This document shows positions 10,515 through 20,402 of a stretch of DNA of 64,000 bases, piece by piece; within the stretch, counting starts at the first letter, position 1; every line of letters begins with the position of its first letter. Both the position numbers and the translations under genes were made by a program. The DNA lies in NCBI GenBank assembly GCA_948474755.1, contig CAOLHI010002525.1:62001-126000 (forward strand), in the 5' to 3' direction. Below the pieces are notes generated by a model. It did not search any database and had not been told where the DNA came from. It worked only from the letters and a program-made list of their open reading frames with translations. This stretch comes from Ctenosaura bakeri (Eukaryota > Chordata > Lepidosauria > Squamata > Iguanidae).

Positions 10515-10761
10515 CTGGAAGCATAACCATTAGAAGTAAACCTAGTGTAAACAGGAGCTAGGGTCTGCTTCCTCCTCCTCCTGCTCCACTGCTAAATCTT
10601 CCTAGATAGCTTTTTTGCACCCCCTGGCATTGGGCACCAGGACACGTACCCTACTTTCCACACCCTAGATATGCCTCTGAGCATCATTGTCCCTTCTTGA
10701 TTGTTGCTCTTGTCTTGGTTATGAGGTAATGCAACCATTTGACAGAGCATGTGGGTGGGTA

Positions 10762-11608
10762 TGTTACCTTGTGTTTTGGGGGTCCCGGGAGGGGCGCCCA
10801 GATTGCCAAATAAAATACCAAATTGGGGAAAATTAGCTGGAGCACTGTTTTGGCTAGCAAGAGGCAGGGTAACTTTGCAAGGATCTTTAAACCCAATGTA
10901 TACAGCGGCGGGTCAGAGAGCAGCTAGACAAGGTTTTAAAGCAACAAACAATATTTTATTAAAGGCAAGAAACACGAAAGACAAGACATAAACTAACTAG
11001 CTGAGAAATAGAATGGAGGTTTGTTCGGGAAAGGCAATACTACCTGTCTCGTAGTCCTGGAGAGAAGAAGGGTCCCAAGGGGGAGAAAGCTCAGTGTGGG
11101 TTGCTGAGGGGAGTCCCTTAGACAACTGGCAGCAAGGCGGGATGGCAGTCCAAAGTGATCCGAAGACTGTTTGGAAGTGAGGGGTTTTTATAGGGGAGTT
11201 TGTGCCTTTTGGCTATGGCAAATGAGGGGAGAACAAAGGAGGTTTGGCACTGGACAAAGGATTTGGAAAGGTCAAGTTTAACATTATTGGATTTGCATTT
11301 GAAGACAATAGCGTGGCCGGGACGTTGATGGCCCAACATCAAAGAGTAGCTCGGCTGAGAGCCGTGCGGCTATTGTGGAGTTTGTGGCTGGAAGTCCCCT
11401 GAAGCTGGGAGCGGAGTTTAAGCTGCTGACCTCAATAGAGTCTGGAATGTAAAACCATTAGTGGCCGCACTCATGTCCGTGCTTGTCCGGAGGACCTCGC
11501 AAACACGTGGAGTGTGGTAACTGCAAGCCAGTCCAGCTAAGGCTGAATTGTTTGATATCAAAATGATATCTGGGGGTCCTCACCCAGGGTGCCATACCGG
11601 AAGTAACA
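10762..11608 (-). mobile_element. Solo LTR, copy 3 (847 bp, minus strand)
   Basis: The same LTR family, inverted. The termini are TGTTAC (10762) and GTAACA (ending 11608), with a perfect duplication GGTA at 10758-10761 and 11609-11612. The minus-strand TATA box is at 11186-11193 and the polyadenylation signal at 10955-10960. It is more diverged and shorter than copies 2 and 4, so it is probably older or from a sister subfamily. There is no internal retroviral sequence. Confidence 0.9.
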
Positions 11609-11612
11609 GGTA

Positions 11613-12324
11613 GGTGCAAGCCCTGCTCATAAATGGTGGCATGGCATGTATCAGAGCTTATATGATGTCAGAATTCACAATGCAGAATGTGAACTGATCC
11701 TTGGAAAATGACACAGTGCACCTATTACAGAACAAGGTGAGTATCTCTGATAAAATAAATCACAACTTTTAGGCAGCATATGGAGGCTTATCAGACCAAT
11801 CATGCACCACACACAGGACATAATGAATTTTATTTGGGCAATATTTCTCAAGCTGTGGACAGAGAGTTACCATTGATTCCCAATCTACTTTTAGGTGGGC
11901 CACAGTCCTGCAGCTGCCCAGAACCTATTTGGGTCATGACTCTTGGCTGTGCCTTAATGCTGGGTTTCTACCCCCAGCAACAACTCCCTGCATATACAGT
12001 GAAGAAATACAAGTAGGAGCAGGAGCTGGTTTCAGGACAAGGACAGGTAGAATGGCTAGGTGGGTGTGATTGAAGGAAAAGGAAGAATGGGGGAAAAAGT
12101 AAGTGGCTAGTGAATTGTTAATTTTACATTATATATATAAATAATTGTTAATTTTACATTATATTTTATTGCTGTACAATTTTATTTTGTAAACTGCATC
12201 AAATGGCAATATAACTAGAAGGAGAAGGAAAAAAGTATTCAAGACTGTTGAAGCATGTTATGATAGATTGGTTCTCTGCCTAAGAAGAAAAACTTGGCAT
12301 TAGAAAATAGCACTGGAAGGAACT
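11613..12324. other. Non-coding tract
   Basis: A short direct duplication is at about 12117-12165 ('ATTGTTAATTTTACATTATAT' type unit twice). Nothing else is recognised. Confidence 0.4.
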
Positions 12325-12495
12325 TCCTGACAGTAAGAGCTGTTCAACAATGGAATATGCTACTTCAGTGTGTGGTGGCGTCACCTTCTTTGGGGATATT
12401 TAAACAGAGGCTGGATGGCCATTTTCTGGGGGTGCTTTGCATGGCAGGGGTTTAGACTTGACCATTGTGGCTTCTTCCAGCTCTATGATTCTATG
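12325..12495 (+). mobile_element. CR1 LINE 3' fragment
   Basis: This matches the end of the CR1 copies at 54.3 and 22.0 kb: 'GGAACTTCCTGACAGTAAGA', 'CAATGGAATATGCT', 'TTTAAACAGAGGCTGGATGG', then the CTATGATTCTATG end. It covers the last codons of ORF2 and the 3' UTR only. Confidence 0.85.
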
Positions 12496-12786
12496 CCTTG
12501 ATGTATGTGTCAGTTTGCATGGTGGAAAATGAGAAAGTGAAGAAGAAAGTAAGATTAACTAAATGAAAGAGATTGGGGTGTGTGTGCCGGGAAGGGAAGT
12601 GTGTGCAGGGGAGGGAAGTCTCTCTTCTTTGAGAGAAAAGTGTCAAAGGGGTTTTTTGAAAGAAATTACGAAGAGAAATATAGGGTTATTAGAATTTTGA
12701 TTATTACTTTTTGTTTTAGTAGTTATAAAGTTGATAACATAATGCTAACAATGTCATTAGTGTTATTGTTAGTGTGTGTGTGTATT

Positions 12787-12905
12787 CTTCAAAGGAAGGC
12801 AAAGGCAAACCACCTCTGTACAAATGTTTCCAAGAAAACTCCATGACAGGTTCTCTTTAGGATTGCTATAAGTAAGAAATGACTTGAAGGCACATAACAA
12901 CAGCA
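12787..12905 (+). mobile_element. Sauria-type SINE, 3' part
   Basis: 'GGCAAAGGCAAACCACCTCT', 'AAGAAAACTCCATGACAGGT' and 'AAATGACTTGAAGGCACATA' followed by AACAACAGCA match the body and BovB-derived tail of squamate tRNA SINEs. The tRNA head is missing. Confidence 0.75.
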
Positions 12906-12909
12906 GTGA

Positions 12910-13290
12910 AGGGAGCTGATAGGAATATTATGCTGGACGAAAGTTCTGCAAATAGTTTGGATCACCAACAAGACAAATAAATGGGTCCAAGAGCAAATTA
13001 AGGCTGAATTCTTCCTAGAACCCAAGATGACTGTTGTACTTTGTACATATCATGAGATGGTATGGCTGTTTAGAAGACACAATAAAAGTGGGTCAAGCAG
13101 AAAGCAGCAGGAAAAGAGAAAGACCTCATGGCAAGTGAATAGATTCAATCAAGGAAGCCCCAGAAGCCTGGATTTTGCAAGATCTGGGCAAGGCTGTTGA
13201 TAACAGGGTGACCTGGAAGTCTCTCACTTATAAGGTTATCATAAGTCAGAAATTGACTCTTCAGCAACTAACAACACATTCTTTACACTA
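12910..13290 (+). mobile_element. BovB (RTE) LINE 3' end
   Basis: Diagnostic blocks are 'ACAAATAAATGGGTCCAAGA', 'TTCCTAGAACCCAAGATGAC', 'AGCAGGAAAAGAGAAAGACC', 'AAGGAAGCCCCAGAAGCC' and a terminal 'ATCATAAGTCAGAAATTGAC'. This covers the C-terminal end of the BovB reverse transcriptase frame and the short 3' UTR, with indels. Its last 60 bases are related to the tail of the SINE just upstream, as expected for a SINE that borrows BovB machinery. Confidence 0.82.
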
Positions 13291-13685
13291 TTGGTTATTA
13301 TTGTGTGCAAAATTTATTATTGTGTAAAAAAAAAATCAAAATAAGTTCTGCTAACACCCCACAACATGTAATTTCTTTTAGGTAAATAATATATATGATT
13401 TGTTGCAAATACTAGATAAGTATTTAACATAGGAGGCATCCCGTCCTGTCAAGATCAGCTAAATGTGAATCTTGGCAATCACAGAGGAATGATAAGAAAC
13501 CCTATAAATAAGCCAATACCATGGAAGAGCCTGACAGCTTTCAACATTTGGTGTCTTCTTCTGTGGTTAATATTACACTACACTACACTGTTAATACAGA
13601 GATCACTTGTCACATGAAGTCTTCCCATTCTTATTGAAAGTAAAAATCAAACCATTAGTCTGATATTTTTTTCACATAACAAATG
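13291..13685. other. Non-coding tract with no recognised element
   Basis: An AT-rich flank of solo LTR copy 4. Confidence 0.35.
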
Positions 13686-14571
13686 TGTTACCCTGATTTC
13701 TGGGGGTCCCGGGAGGGATGCCTAAATGACCAAACAACAAACACAACTTTGGGGAAAATTAGCTGGAGCACTCACTACAGCTAGCAAGAGGCAGGGTAAC
13801 TTAGCAGGATCTTGCAACCCAGCGTCTACGGGGTCAGGTGAGTCAAGCAGCCAGATGGATTAGAATAATAAAAATGATGTTTATTAAGTACAGACAAATA
13901 TTAAAGACACCACAGTCACACAGATAGCTAAGGGAATTGGAGATGGAATAGGGATTTGCAGAGGGAATTGGGTGATACGACACCTGTCTCGTAGTCCTGG
14001 AGAGGTCGGAAGATTGAGTTCCTTGGTATGGAGCCTCAGTACGTGGGCCTGAGGGGACAGCTCGCCAAACAAAGCGGTAGCAAAGCGAGATGGAAGTCTG
14101 GAGCGATCTGAGGAGGGTCTCAGAATCAGGGGTTTTTATAGGGTGAATTGTGACTGCAGGCCATACCTTACATGGTGAGAACAATATGTTTTAGGAGCGG
14201 GACAAAGCCTTGGGAAGGTCAGGTTTTAGCATGATTGACTTAGAGCTAAATGAACAATAATGTAGCCAGTATGCAAATGCGGAAAGCTTAGTACAGCTTT
14301 GTCAGGTTACCTGCTCGGGGCAGGGACCCTTTGTTAGTATCGTGCATATGCAATGAGGTGTTTGCCGGAGAGGTCCCTGAAGTGACAAACTGGCTCTGTC
14401 TGGCTTGCCTGGGTGGAGAATGGAATGTCCAGCAATTATCGGTTGTGCCTGTTTATGTGCTTGTCCGGAGGCCTCACAAACACGTGGAGCGGGGTGGCAG
14501 AGGAAAGCCGAATGGTTTGATATCAAAGTGATATCGAATGCTATCTCTGGGTAGGCCTGACCGCAGTAACA
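13686..14571 (-). mobile_element. Solo LTR, copy 4 (886 bp, minus strand)
   Basis: The same length as copy 2. The termini are TGTTAC/GTAACA and the perfect 4-bp duplication is AATG (13682-13685, 14572-14575). The minus-strand TATA box is at 14133-14143 and AATAAA at 13880-13885. No proviral interior remains. Confidence 0.92.
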
Positions 14572-14575
14572 AATG

Positions 14576-16264
14576 TCTTACTTTTATTATTTTGTTCACT
14601 GGTTGTCACTTTTGACTCAGACATTATTTTTCAATTTTCCCCTTATTTTACTGTTATTTCAATGATGGTGATGGGTGGCAGTGGTGGTGGTGATTATGAT
14701 GATGATGGTAACTGAGACTAGAGAGTATAGGGATAAGTGAGAACAGCAATTTTAAGAGGAAGTGAATATAAAAGCAGAAACGGAAAGTGAGGAAACAACT
14801 AGCTGCTCGGGATAAGACACAAGTATATGGAGAAAGGGAAAAGCACATGGCAAGCAGTTAGGATTAAACAAATTCAAATGAGTTGCTTAAACCTCTCTGT
14901 TCTTACCTGTTTGCCACTCAGTCAGAAACTCTCTTTGTTTCATCACACCCTCTCTCAATTTGAACATGTTGTGAGTTCATTTATTTCCTCTTGGCTACCT
15001 TAAAGAGTTATACTTATTGTAGTCTATTTGTGTAGTGTTACTATCCATGGAGGATTTTATATGTTATAAAAATCTCTTCTTTCTAAATTATGTTGACTGT
15101 TGAATGTGCTTACTTGTTGATGCTTATCCCTGTTGCTTTTTGTGCATGGAACGCCTTCCATTTGTTATGAATATTTCTTCTTTCTAAATGATGGTGATTG
15201 CTGATTGTGCTTTTTCCTGAAGGAATGTTATATACCATTTGGCTGGTGACATTCATAACAGCAAAAGGAATGTGAACCCCATATTCATGGGCACAAAGGA
15301 TTGCATTTATTCTTGAGGGAAGGGAAAGGAATAAAGCCTCACAGGATAAGCAGAGACAGTATCTGGGCACTGACAGGTAACTTGACCCTCTCTAAGATTA
15401 TAGAAGATTATGGCTTCTTTCAGTAGCTCTTGCATTTCTTCCAGAAAGAATAAAAGCAGTGGATTAGAGGTAGAGGCAAACTTCTTCAGTAAGGTGTATA
15501 GGTCCACAAGTTCAATTTGAAGAATGCCACACAAAGCAGGCTCTAGGGTTTTCTCACACATCAGAAACACAGGTCTGAACTGGCTTAATTATAGTTCAAA
15601 CTCTCCATACTATTAGCATTCCCTTCTCCTTTGTTTTTCTCATGCTCCTGATTTAGAAAGTGTCTGACAAAAGCATGTCTTAGAAGTAAGGACAAAATTA
15701 AATATTAGCAAACTCAAGAACTAGTCACATAAATACTGACTTCACAATGGTTAAAGGAAAAACGTTCACAAATATTCTGTGCCCAGAATCCTTCCCAAAG
15801 TCCATTTTCACTGCGGTGGGGGAATCAGATACAAGAGGGTAACCCTAATAGTAATGCAGAAAAGAGAATCTAGTAAGTGTTCTTTATAGTACAAGTGACT
15901 CTTCTCAATTTTTTTTAATTCCTTACAACATTTAAAAGTACAAAAGCCCTGCACTCTGGGACACTCAAAATGAAAATTGTCCTGGTAATATTTTCTGTTT
16001 CATACAGAAAATGTATACAAAAGCCTCTATATCTGCTTTTTTCTATATTTGGTTTTACATTCTTGAAAACTATTATTATTAGTTTTTAGTTAAATTTTGG
16101 TTTAATTTGTGTTGCAGGACAACCTAAGTCCCATGTTGGGGCCCAAAGCAGGATGAGAAGTATGAACAGATATGATACAAACAACTCATATGGTTTCTCT
16201 TCTGCATAAAACGGATCTCAATGTTCTTAAGATTACATAAATTTTTAAATAATCACCAGCACTA
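14576..16264. other. Non-coding tract containing a doubtful exon-like segment
   Basis: A 41-43 bp direct repeat lies at 15071-15111 and 15170-15212. The minus-strand segment 15110-15311 has splice-like borders (see findings). Nothing else is recognised. Confidence 0.4.
15071..15212. repeat. Local direct repeat, two 41-43 bp units
   Basis: Unit 1 (15071-15111) and unit 2 (15170-15212) share TCTTCTTTCTAAAT, then TG.TGA.TG.TGA and TGTGCTT, about 80% alike, spaced about 100 bp. Confidence 0.7.
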
Positions 16265-17190
16265 ACACTTGACTTTTAAAAAAATAAAACAACACATTTA
16301 CATTCTACTGTTAAGGGCCATACAGCATTCTCAGGATAGTTCATACAGCTTAAATTATAATAACATAAATAATATTAACATATCGGTGGCAGAGCTTGGA
16401 GTGAGTGAAGGGGGGCAGGTGGAGGGGTGGTGGCATGGCTATGGTGCAGAGGTGTGGCTATGGTGCATGGGAGTGGGGCTATGGTGCATGAGGGGCGGCT
16501 ATGACAAGCAGGGGAGTGGCTATGGTGCATGGGGGTGGGGCTATGATGGACAAATGAGGCTACAAAGCATGGGCAGGGCTATGGCACATGGGAGAGGGCA
16601 AGCAAGGAGACAAGGTGCCCCCCCCCAAATTGCCACCAGGGATGTACTACCCCTATCACCCCCTCCATTCCTATGTGACTGTAACATATTAAAATGTTGA
16701 ACCGGTAGAAAAGCCACAAAAATATACCATCCAAAGCAAGAGTAAAATAAGCTATAACAATTTTTAAAAATGTTATTTTAATAACCTGATCCAGTTTCAT
16801 GTGAACCGGTAAAAGCAAATGTAAATAGCTAGGTCTTAATTTAAAAACAAACATACACACACACATACACACACATAGGAAGGGGACCAATCAAATTTCT
16901 TGTGGCAGGGAATTCCACACAGATGGCACAGCCAGTGAAAAGTCTTAAGGTCCTAAGTCTTTTTGTTTACCGGCTTGATGGACCTTACTGGCGAGACCAT
17001 GAGCACAGGGCTTGATCTTAAAGATCAGACTGACTTGTGTGGAGGTAGGCAGTCCTTCCACTAGCTTTGGTCTCAAGCTGTTTAGGGCTGAGGATAACAA
17101 CTAATGCTTTAACATGGGTGTGAAAGTTCATTTGCAACCAATGTAGTTGGTTTATATTGTGTTCCAATTGCCTGGCCCTAGAAACAGCCA
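16265..17190 (-). mobile_element. L2-like LINE 3'-UTR relic, interrupted by a hAT
   Basis: An A-rich block before and after 16384-16681, then 'GTGGCAGGGAATTCCACACA', 'CTGTTTAGGGCTGAGG' and 'TTGCAACCAATGTAG', follow the same order as 7160-7560 and 22850-23345. The inserted hAT at 16384-16681 is younger than this host repeat. Confidence 0.45.
16384..16681. mobile_element. Non-autonomous hAT transposon with internal minisatellite
   Basis: Flanked by a perfect 8-bp duplication TAACATAT (16376-16383 and 16682-16689), the hallmark of hAT. The left end is CGGTGGCAGAGCTTGG and the right end is CTATGTGACTG, so the terminal bases are an imperfect inverted repeat. The middle is a G-rich array of about 18-20 bp units built on GTGGCTATGGTGCATGGG. 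A sister copy is at 41301-41487. Confidence 0.82.
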
Positions 17191-19236
17191 AGCAGCTGTT
17201 GAAATTTCCAAACTCCCTTAAATTAGCTCTCTGTTAAGAATGCATTAACAGTAGTCTAGTCTTTATGTAGTCGGAGTCCTAGATAACTGAGGAAATTCTA
17301 TCATTTATAACAATCTGACAGAACAGTAGCAAGCATCTTAATGTTCTTGGTACTGAAGTATTATGACTTTTCTACATGGAAACAAACTTTCTAGGACCAA
17401 GTGAATTTTCTTGGGGGAGTGACATTCTTTTATTTAAAGCATTATTTATTATACAGCCTTCCAGCAAAATTTCCTTAATAAATTTCCAAATAGGATACCC
17501 TTCATAAGATTGTGTTTCATAAACCAGCCAAATACATGGGTAATTGCCCGTGTAAAACGTCTGTCCCTTAGGAATACATTCCATTAAAATCTCTGGGAAC
17601 GTCTGCAGATAATGTTTACAAAGTCTTCTCTTTATCTGAGAAAAGAGGGGAAAAAGAAAGTTTATTTGATTTAAACATATCTAATAAGTAGAGATCATGG
17701 CATCAAAAACACCTTGGAAAGCTTTCTGAATTCAAGCGGCAAAGCAAAGTAAGCAGTGGTACCCCTCAGAAAAAAACAATGAATAGTACACTTTTCCTCT
17801 GTGGTTATGGCCAGAATGCAACAGTATAGTAAATTTCACATACTTTTCATATTCTCTGGAGCACTGCAAAGGTCTACTTTATGAGTTTCAGATAAATCAC
17901 TGCAATGTGATACTTTGGTCAAAAGTCAGAACTATCTTCTGTTATATTTTAAATTTCAGGATGTTGTTGCCATGTTGATAAAACAGAACGAAGGATATAA
18001 AGTAAGTAGGCCTCTTTTATTGCATGAGCATGCTAGCAGAAAGACAAATCTGACCAAAAACAACCTCTTATGTTCATGCAACTCTCCTCAAAGTAACACA
18101 AAGATATATCTGGATTTTTGCTGTGACAACTTTATTGCGAATAAGAGTTCCATGAACCTACCCCTTGTTCTTTCGCATTTTACTCTGAGTTTCTTTGAGC
18201 TAACTGCTGTAGTATCTCTATTATTTCTCCTTTGTAAAAGATTTTTTTTTAATTTTGCTCTCCCCTTTTGAAGTATCTTCTGTCTTATTATAAAGCATAC
18301 ACTTATATTCTTATAGTCAAGATACTTTTTGCTGAGTGAGTGCATACTGCTTGAGCATTTTGATTTTACAAGGTTGTACTTAAACTTGTCAGAGCATCAG
18401 ACATGAGCATAAAGCGGATTGTTGTAAAATTCTGAAAATTCTGTAACCTCATTGTACTATAGGAACAAGCAAACTTTAAAGGAGACTTTTCATTTTTGTG
18501 TATATTTTTTCCTTAGATTCCTCACCCCCTATCTGCTAAAGATATGTGAAGGATTTATCATCCTGAAAGACAGATTTAAAGCTCCAAAGAGTTCATTGTA
18601 ATTCTCAGCATCAAGTACCTCTAAAAAAGAAATAGTATACTCCAAACTTTCAGGCATGCCAGCAACTTTATCTCAGCAAGAGAGAGTTTTGAAAGAATGA
18701 TGGTCAGTAAATCCTGAAAGTGGGATTCAGTTGAGGATTACAGTGTAGATAATTGAGACAAGACCAATGTTTCTGCCTAAATTGGATAGTACAAGTGTGA
18801 AAATATATCTTTAAGCTATTGATGTGAATGTTAAATTCCTTAACTGCTGCAAATTTTAGTGCAGGGGGATACTGTGATGCACTTTTTGAAAAAAAAAAAT
18901 ACTGGCTTTGATTCAGCCAAAGCTAAGGACATTGACAATGGTAAATGCACATTTACCTGGAAGTAACTCCTTAGAACACGTAAGAACATAACTCTGTGTC
19001 TCTGTAAATCCTGGTTGGAGTATGTGGGTTTCCAATTGAGTTTGGTTAGAGAAATTTAACCATTTTTTTCAACTAAAGCCCACAAAATTTTGAAATTCTT
19101 ATTTTGTCTAAATTGTGTATACTATCGGTAATTTCAGGCATTGCTACAATTAAATCAGCACTTTGATCTAGAATCCTGAAATCAAAGTATCTGATACCTG
19201 TCCTCCAAGAAAATAAACCACTTTTCAGGTTCATTC
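17191..19236. other. Non-coding tract with candidate exons
   Basis: This contains the exon-like minus-strand segment 17372-17635 and a possible plus-strand 42-nt microexon at 17960-18001. The remainder is AT-rich and unclassified. Confidence 0.35.
17372..17635 (-). CDS. Candidate terminal coding exon, unidentified gene
   Basis: On the minus strand a long pyrimidine tract ending TTTTCTCAG precedes position 17635. From there 87 codons stay open in phase 0 to a stop at 17372-17374. The peptide is mixed and non-repetitive, with several Cys, Trp and Tyr residues (for example GQTFYTGNYPCIWLVYE near residues 25-41). Three ACG codons keep CpG in a CpG-poor region. No strong splice donor lies inside, so it would be a last exon, but no AATAAA is seen in the following 100 bases. 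I do not recognise the protein. It may be a chance open frame behind a decoy acceptor, or a relic of an unknown element. Confidence 0.25.
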   Translation of the reverse strand: MKRRLCKHYLQTFPEILMECIPKGQTFYTGNYPCIWLVYETQSYEGYPIWKFIKEILLEGCIINNALNKRMSLPQENSLGPRKFVSM

Positions 19237-19239
19237 TAA

Positions 19240-19715
19240 GGCCCTTTTCACACGGGGTAATTAAAATGGGGCAGTGCGACCTCTAATGGAGGTCATTTAC
19301 ACCGTGGAGTGTGCTGGGTCGTATATAATTTTTCAGTTCCACACCCCAAACCGCTCTGAAGCGACTGGAAGTGGTGGCGCCGCGTGTTTTTTAAAAACCT
19401 CTTTTAAGAGGTTTTTAAAAAGCATGGAGCGTGCAGCCCCGTGCAACTCCATCGCAGTGCCCCGGTGTAGATTTGCAGGCGTGTGCAAGTGCATGCCTGC
19501 AGATCTGCCGGGGGCGGGCTTCCGGCTGGCGAGCTTCTCCGGTTGGTGGAGAGCCTCCGCCAGCTGTAAACTGCCATTTTGGATGCCGCAGGACACCGCA
19601 GGAGTGTGGAGCAGCAAACTCACCCTGCTCTGCGTGGCAACAGACTTGTCAGGCTGCAGGTAAGCTCCGTTTCAGCGTGTTTTCCCCGTTTCTCCCTCCA
19701 CGTGTGAAAAGGGCC
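19240..19715 (-). mobile_element. CpG-rich MITE, subfamily 1, copy A
   Basis: It starts GGCCCTTTTCACACG and ends CGTGTGAAAAGGGCC, with a perfect 3-bp duplication TAA (19237-19239, 19716-19718). It is GC- and CpG-rich against an AT-rich background. The interior shares with copies B and E the block 'CTTCTCCGGTTGGTGGAGAG' (inverted relative to them) and a central hairpin, here 16-bp arms at 19388-19403 and 19406-19421. No transposase is encoded. The superfamily is unsettled: 3-bp duplications suggest PIF/Harbinger, but other copies break the TWA rule. Confidence 0.8.
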
Positions 19716-19718
19716 TAA

Positions 19719-19942
19719 GTTTCATATTAAATAAGATGCCACAAGAATAAATATCCATCTCATCTTGCACATTCTAATTGTATCTTTTTTTAAAAAAAAT
19801 CTTTCATGAGAATTTCAAAGCATGTTATTTATTTTGGTGTGACTTCTATTGTTAAATATTCAAGCCACATTTTAAAATTTGGGAAAGACATTTTCTGTTC
19901 AGCATCGTAGGTATGAATGAGGAAACAAAAGCCAGAATTCAC
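19719..19942. other. Spacer between two oppositely oriented MITEs
   Basis: About 225 bp of AT-rich unclassified DNA. Confidence 0.4.
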
Positions 19943-19945
19943 TAT

Positions 19946-20399
19946 GGCCCTTTCCACATGCAGGTGAGGAAATGGGGAAACCACGCTGAAACGGACCTTA
20001 CCTGAGTCTGTCGCCATGTGGAGCAGTGCATTTTTGCTGCTCCATACTCCTCGGCGTCCCACGGCATCCTGCGGGGCCCAAAATGGTGGCTTACGACTGG
20101 CGGAGGCTCTCCACCAACCGGAGAAGCTCACCAGCCAGAAAGCCCGCCCCCGGCAGATCTGCAGGCATGCCCTTGCACGTGCCTGCTAATCCACACTGGG
20201 CGCTGTGACAGGGCTGCACGCAGCTGCACGATTGTGCTTTTTAAAAAAAAGCACGCGGCGCCGCCACTTCCGGGCGCCCTAGCATGGATTGGAGTGTGGA
20301 ACTACGCAAAAGTAGTCCGCTCCAATCCACTTTACAGTGTAGACAACCTCCGTCAGAGGTCGCTCTACACCGTTTTTAAACCCCCGTGTGGAAAGGGCC
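19946..20399 (+). mobile_element. CpG-rich MITE, subfamily 1, copy B
   Basis: It starts GGCCCTTTCCACATG and ends GTGTGGAAAGGGCC. The flanks are TAT (19943-19945) and TAA (20400-20402), a 3-bp duplication with one mismatch. It has the same interior as copies A and E ('TCTCCACCAACCGGAGAAGC'). The central hairpin is short (GTGCTTTTT/AAAAAGCAC). It is oriented opposite to copy A. Confidence 0.8.
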
Positions 20400-20402
20400 T
20401 AA

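Noticed and set aside
15307..15570. Minus-strand 87-codon leucine-rich frame
   Set aside because: It looks protein-like, but the upstream sequence has no good acceptor, the putative donor is poor, and the intron to the next candidate would be about 70 nt.
16269..16700. 143-codon plus-strand frame rich in Gly, Trp, Tyr and Met
   Set aside because: It is a translation of the minisatellite inside the hAT element.
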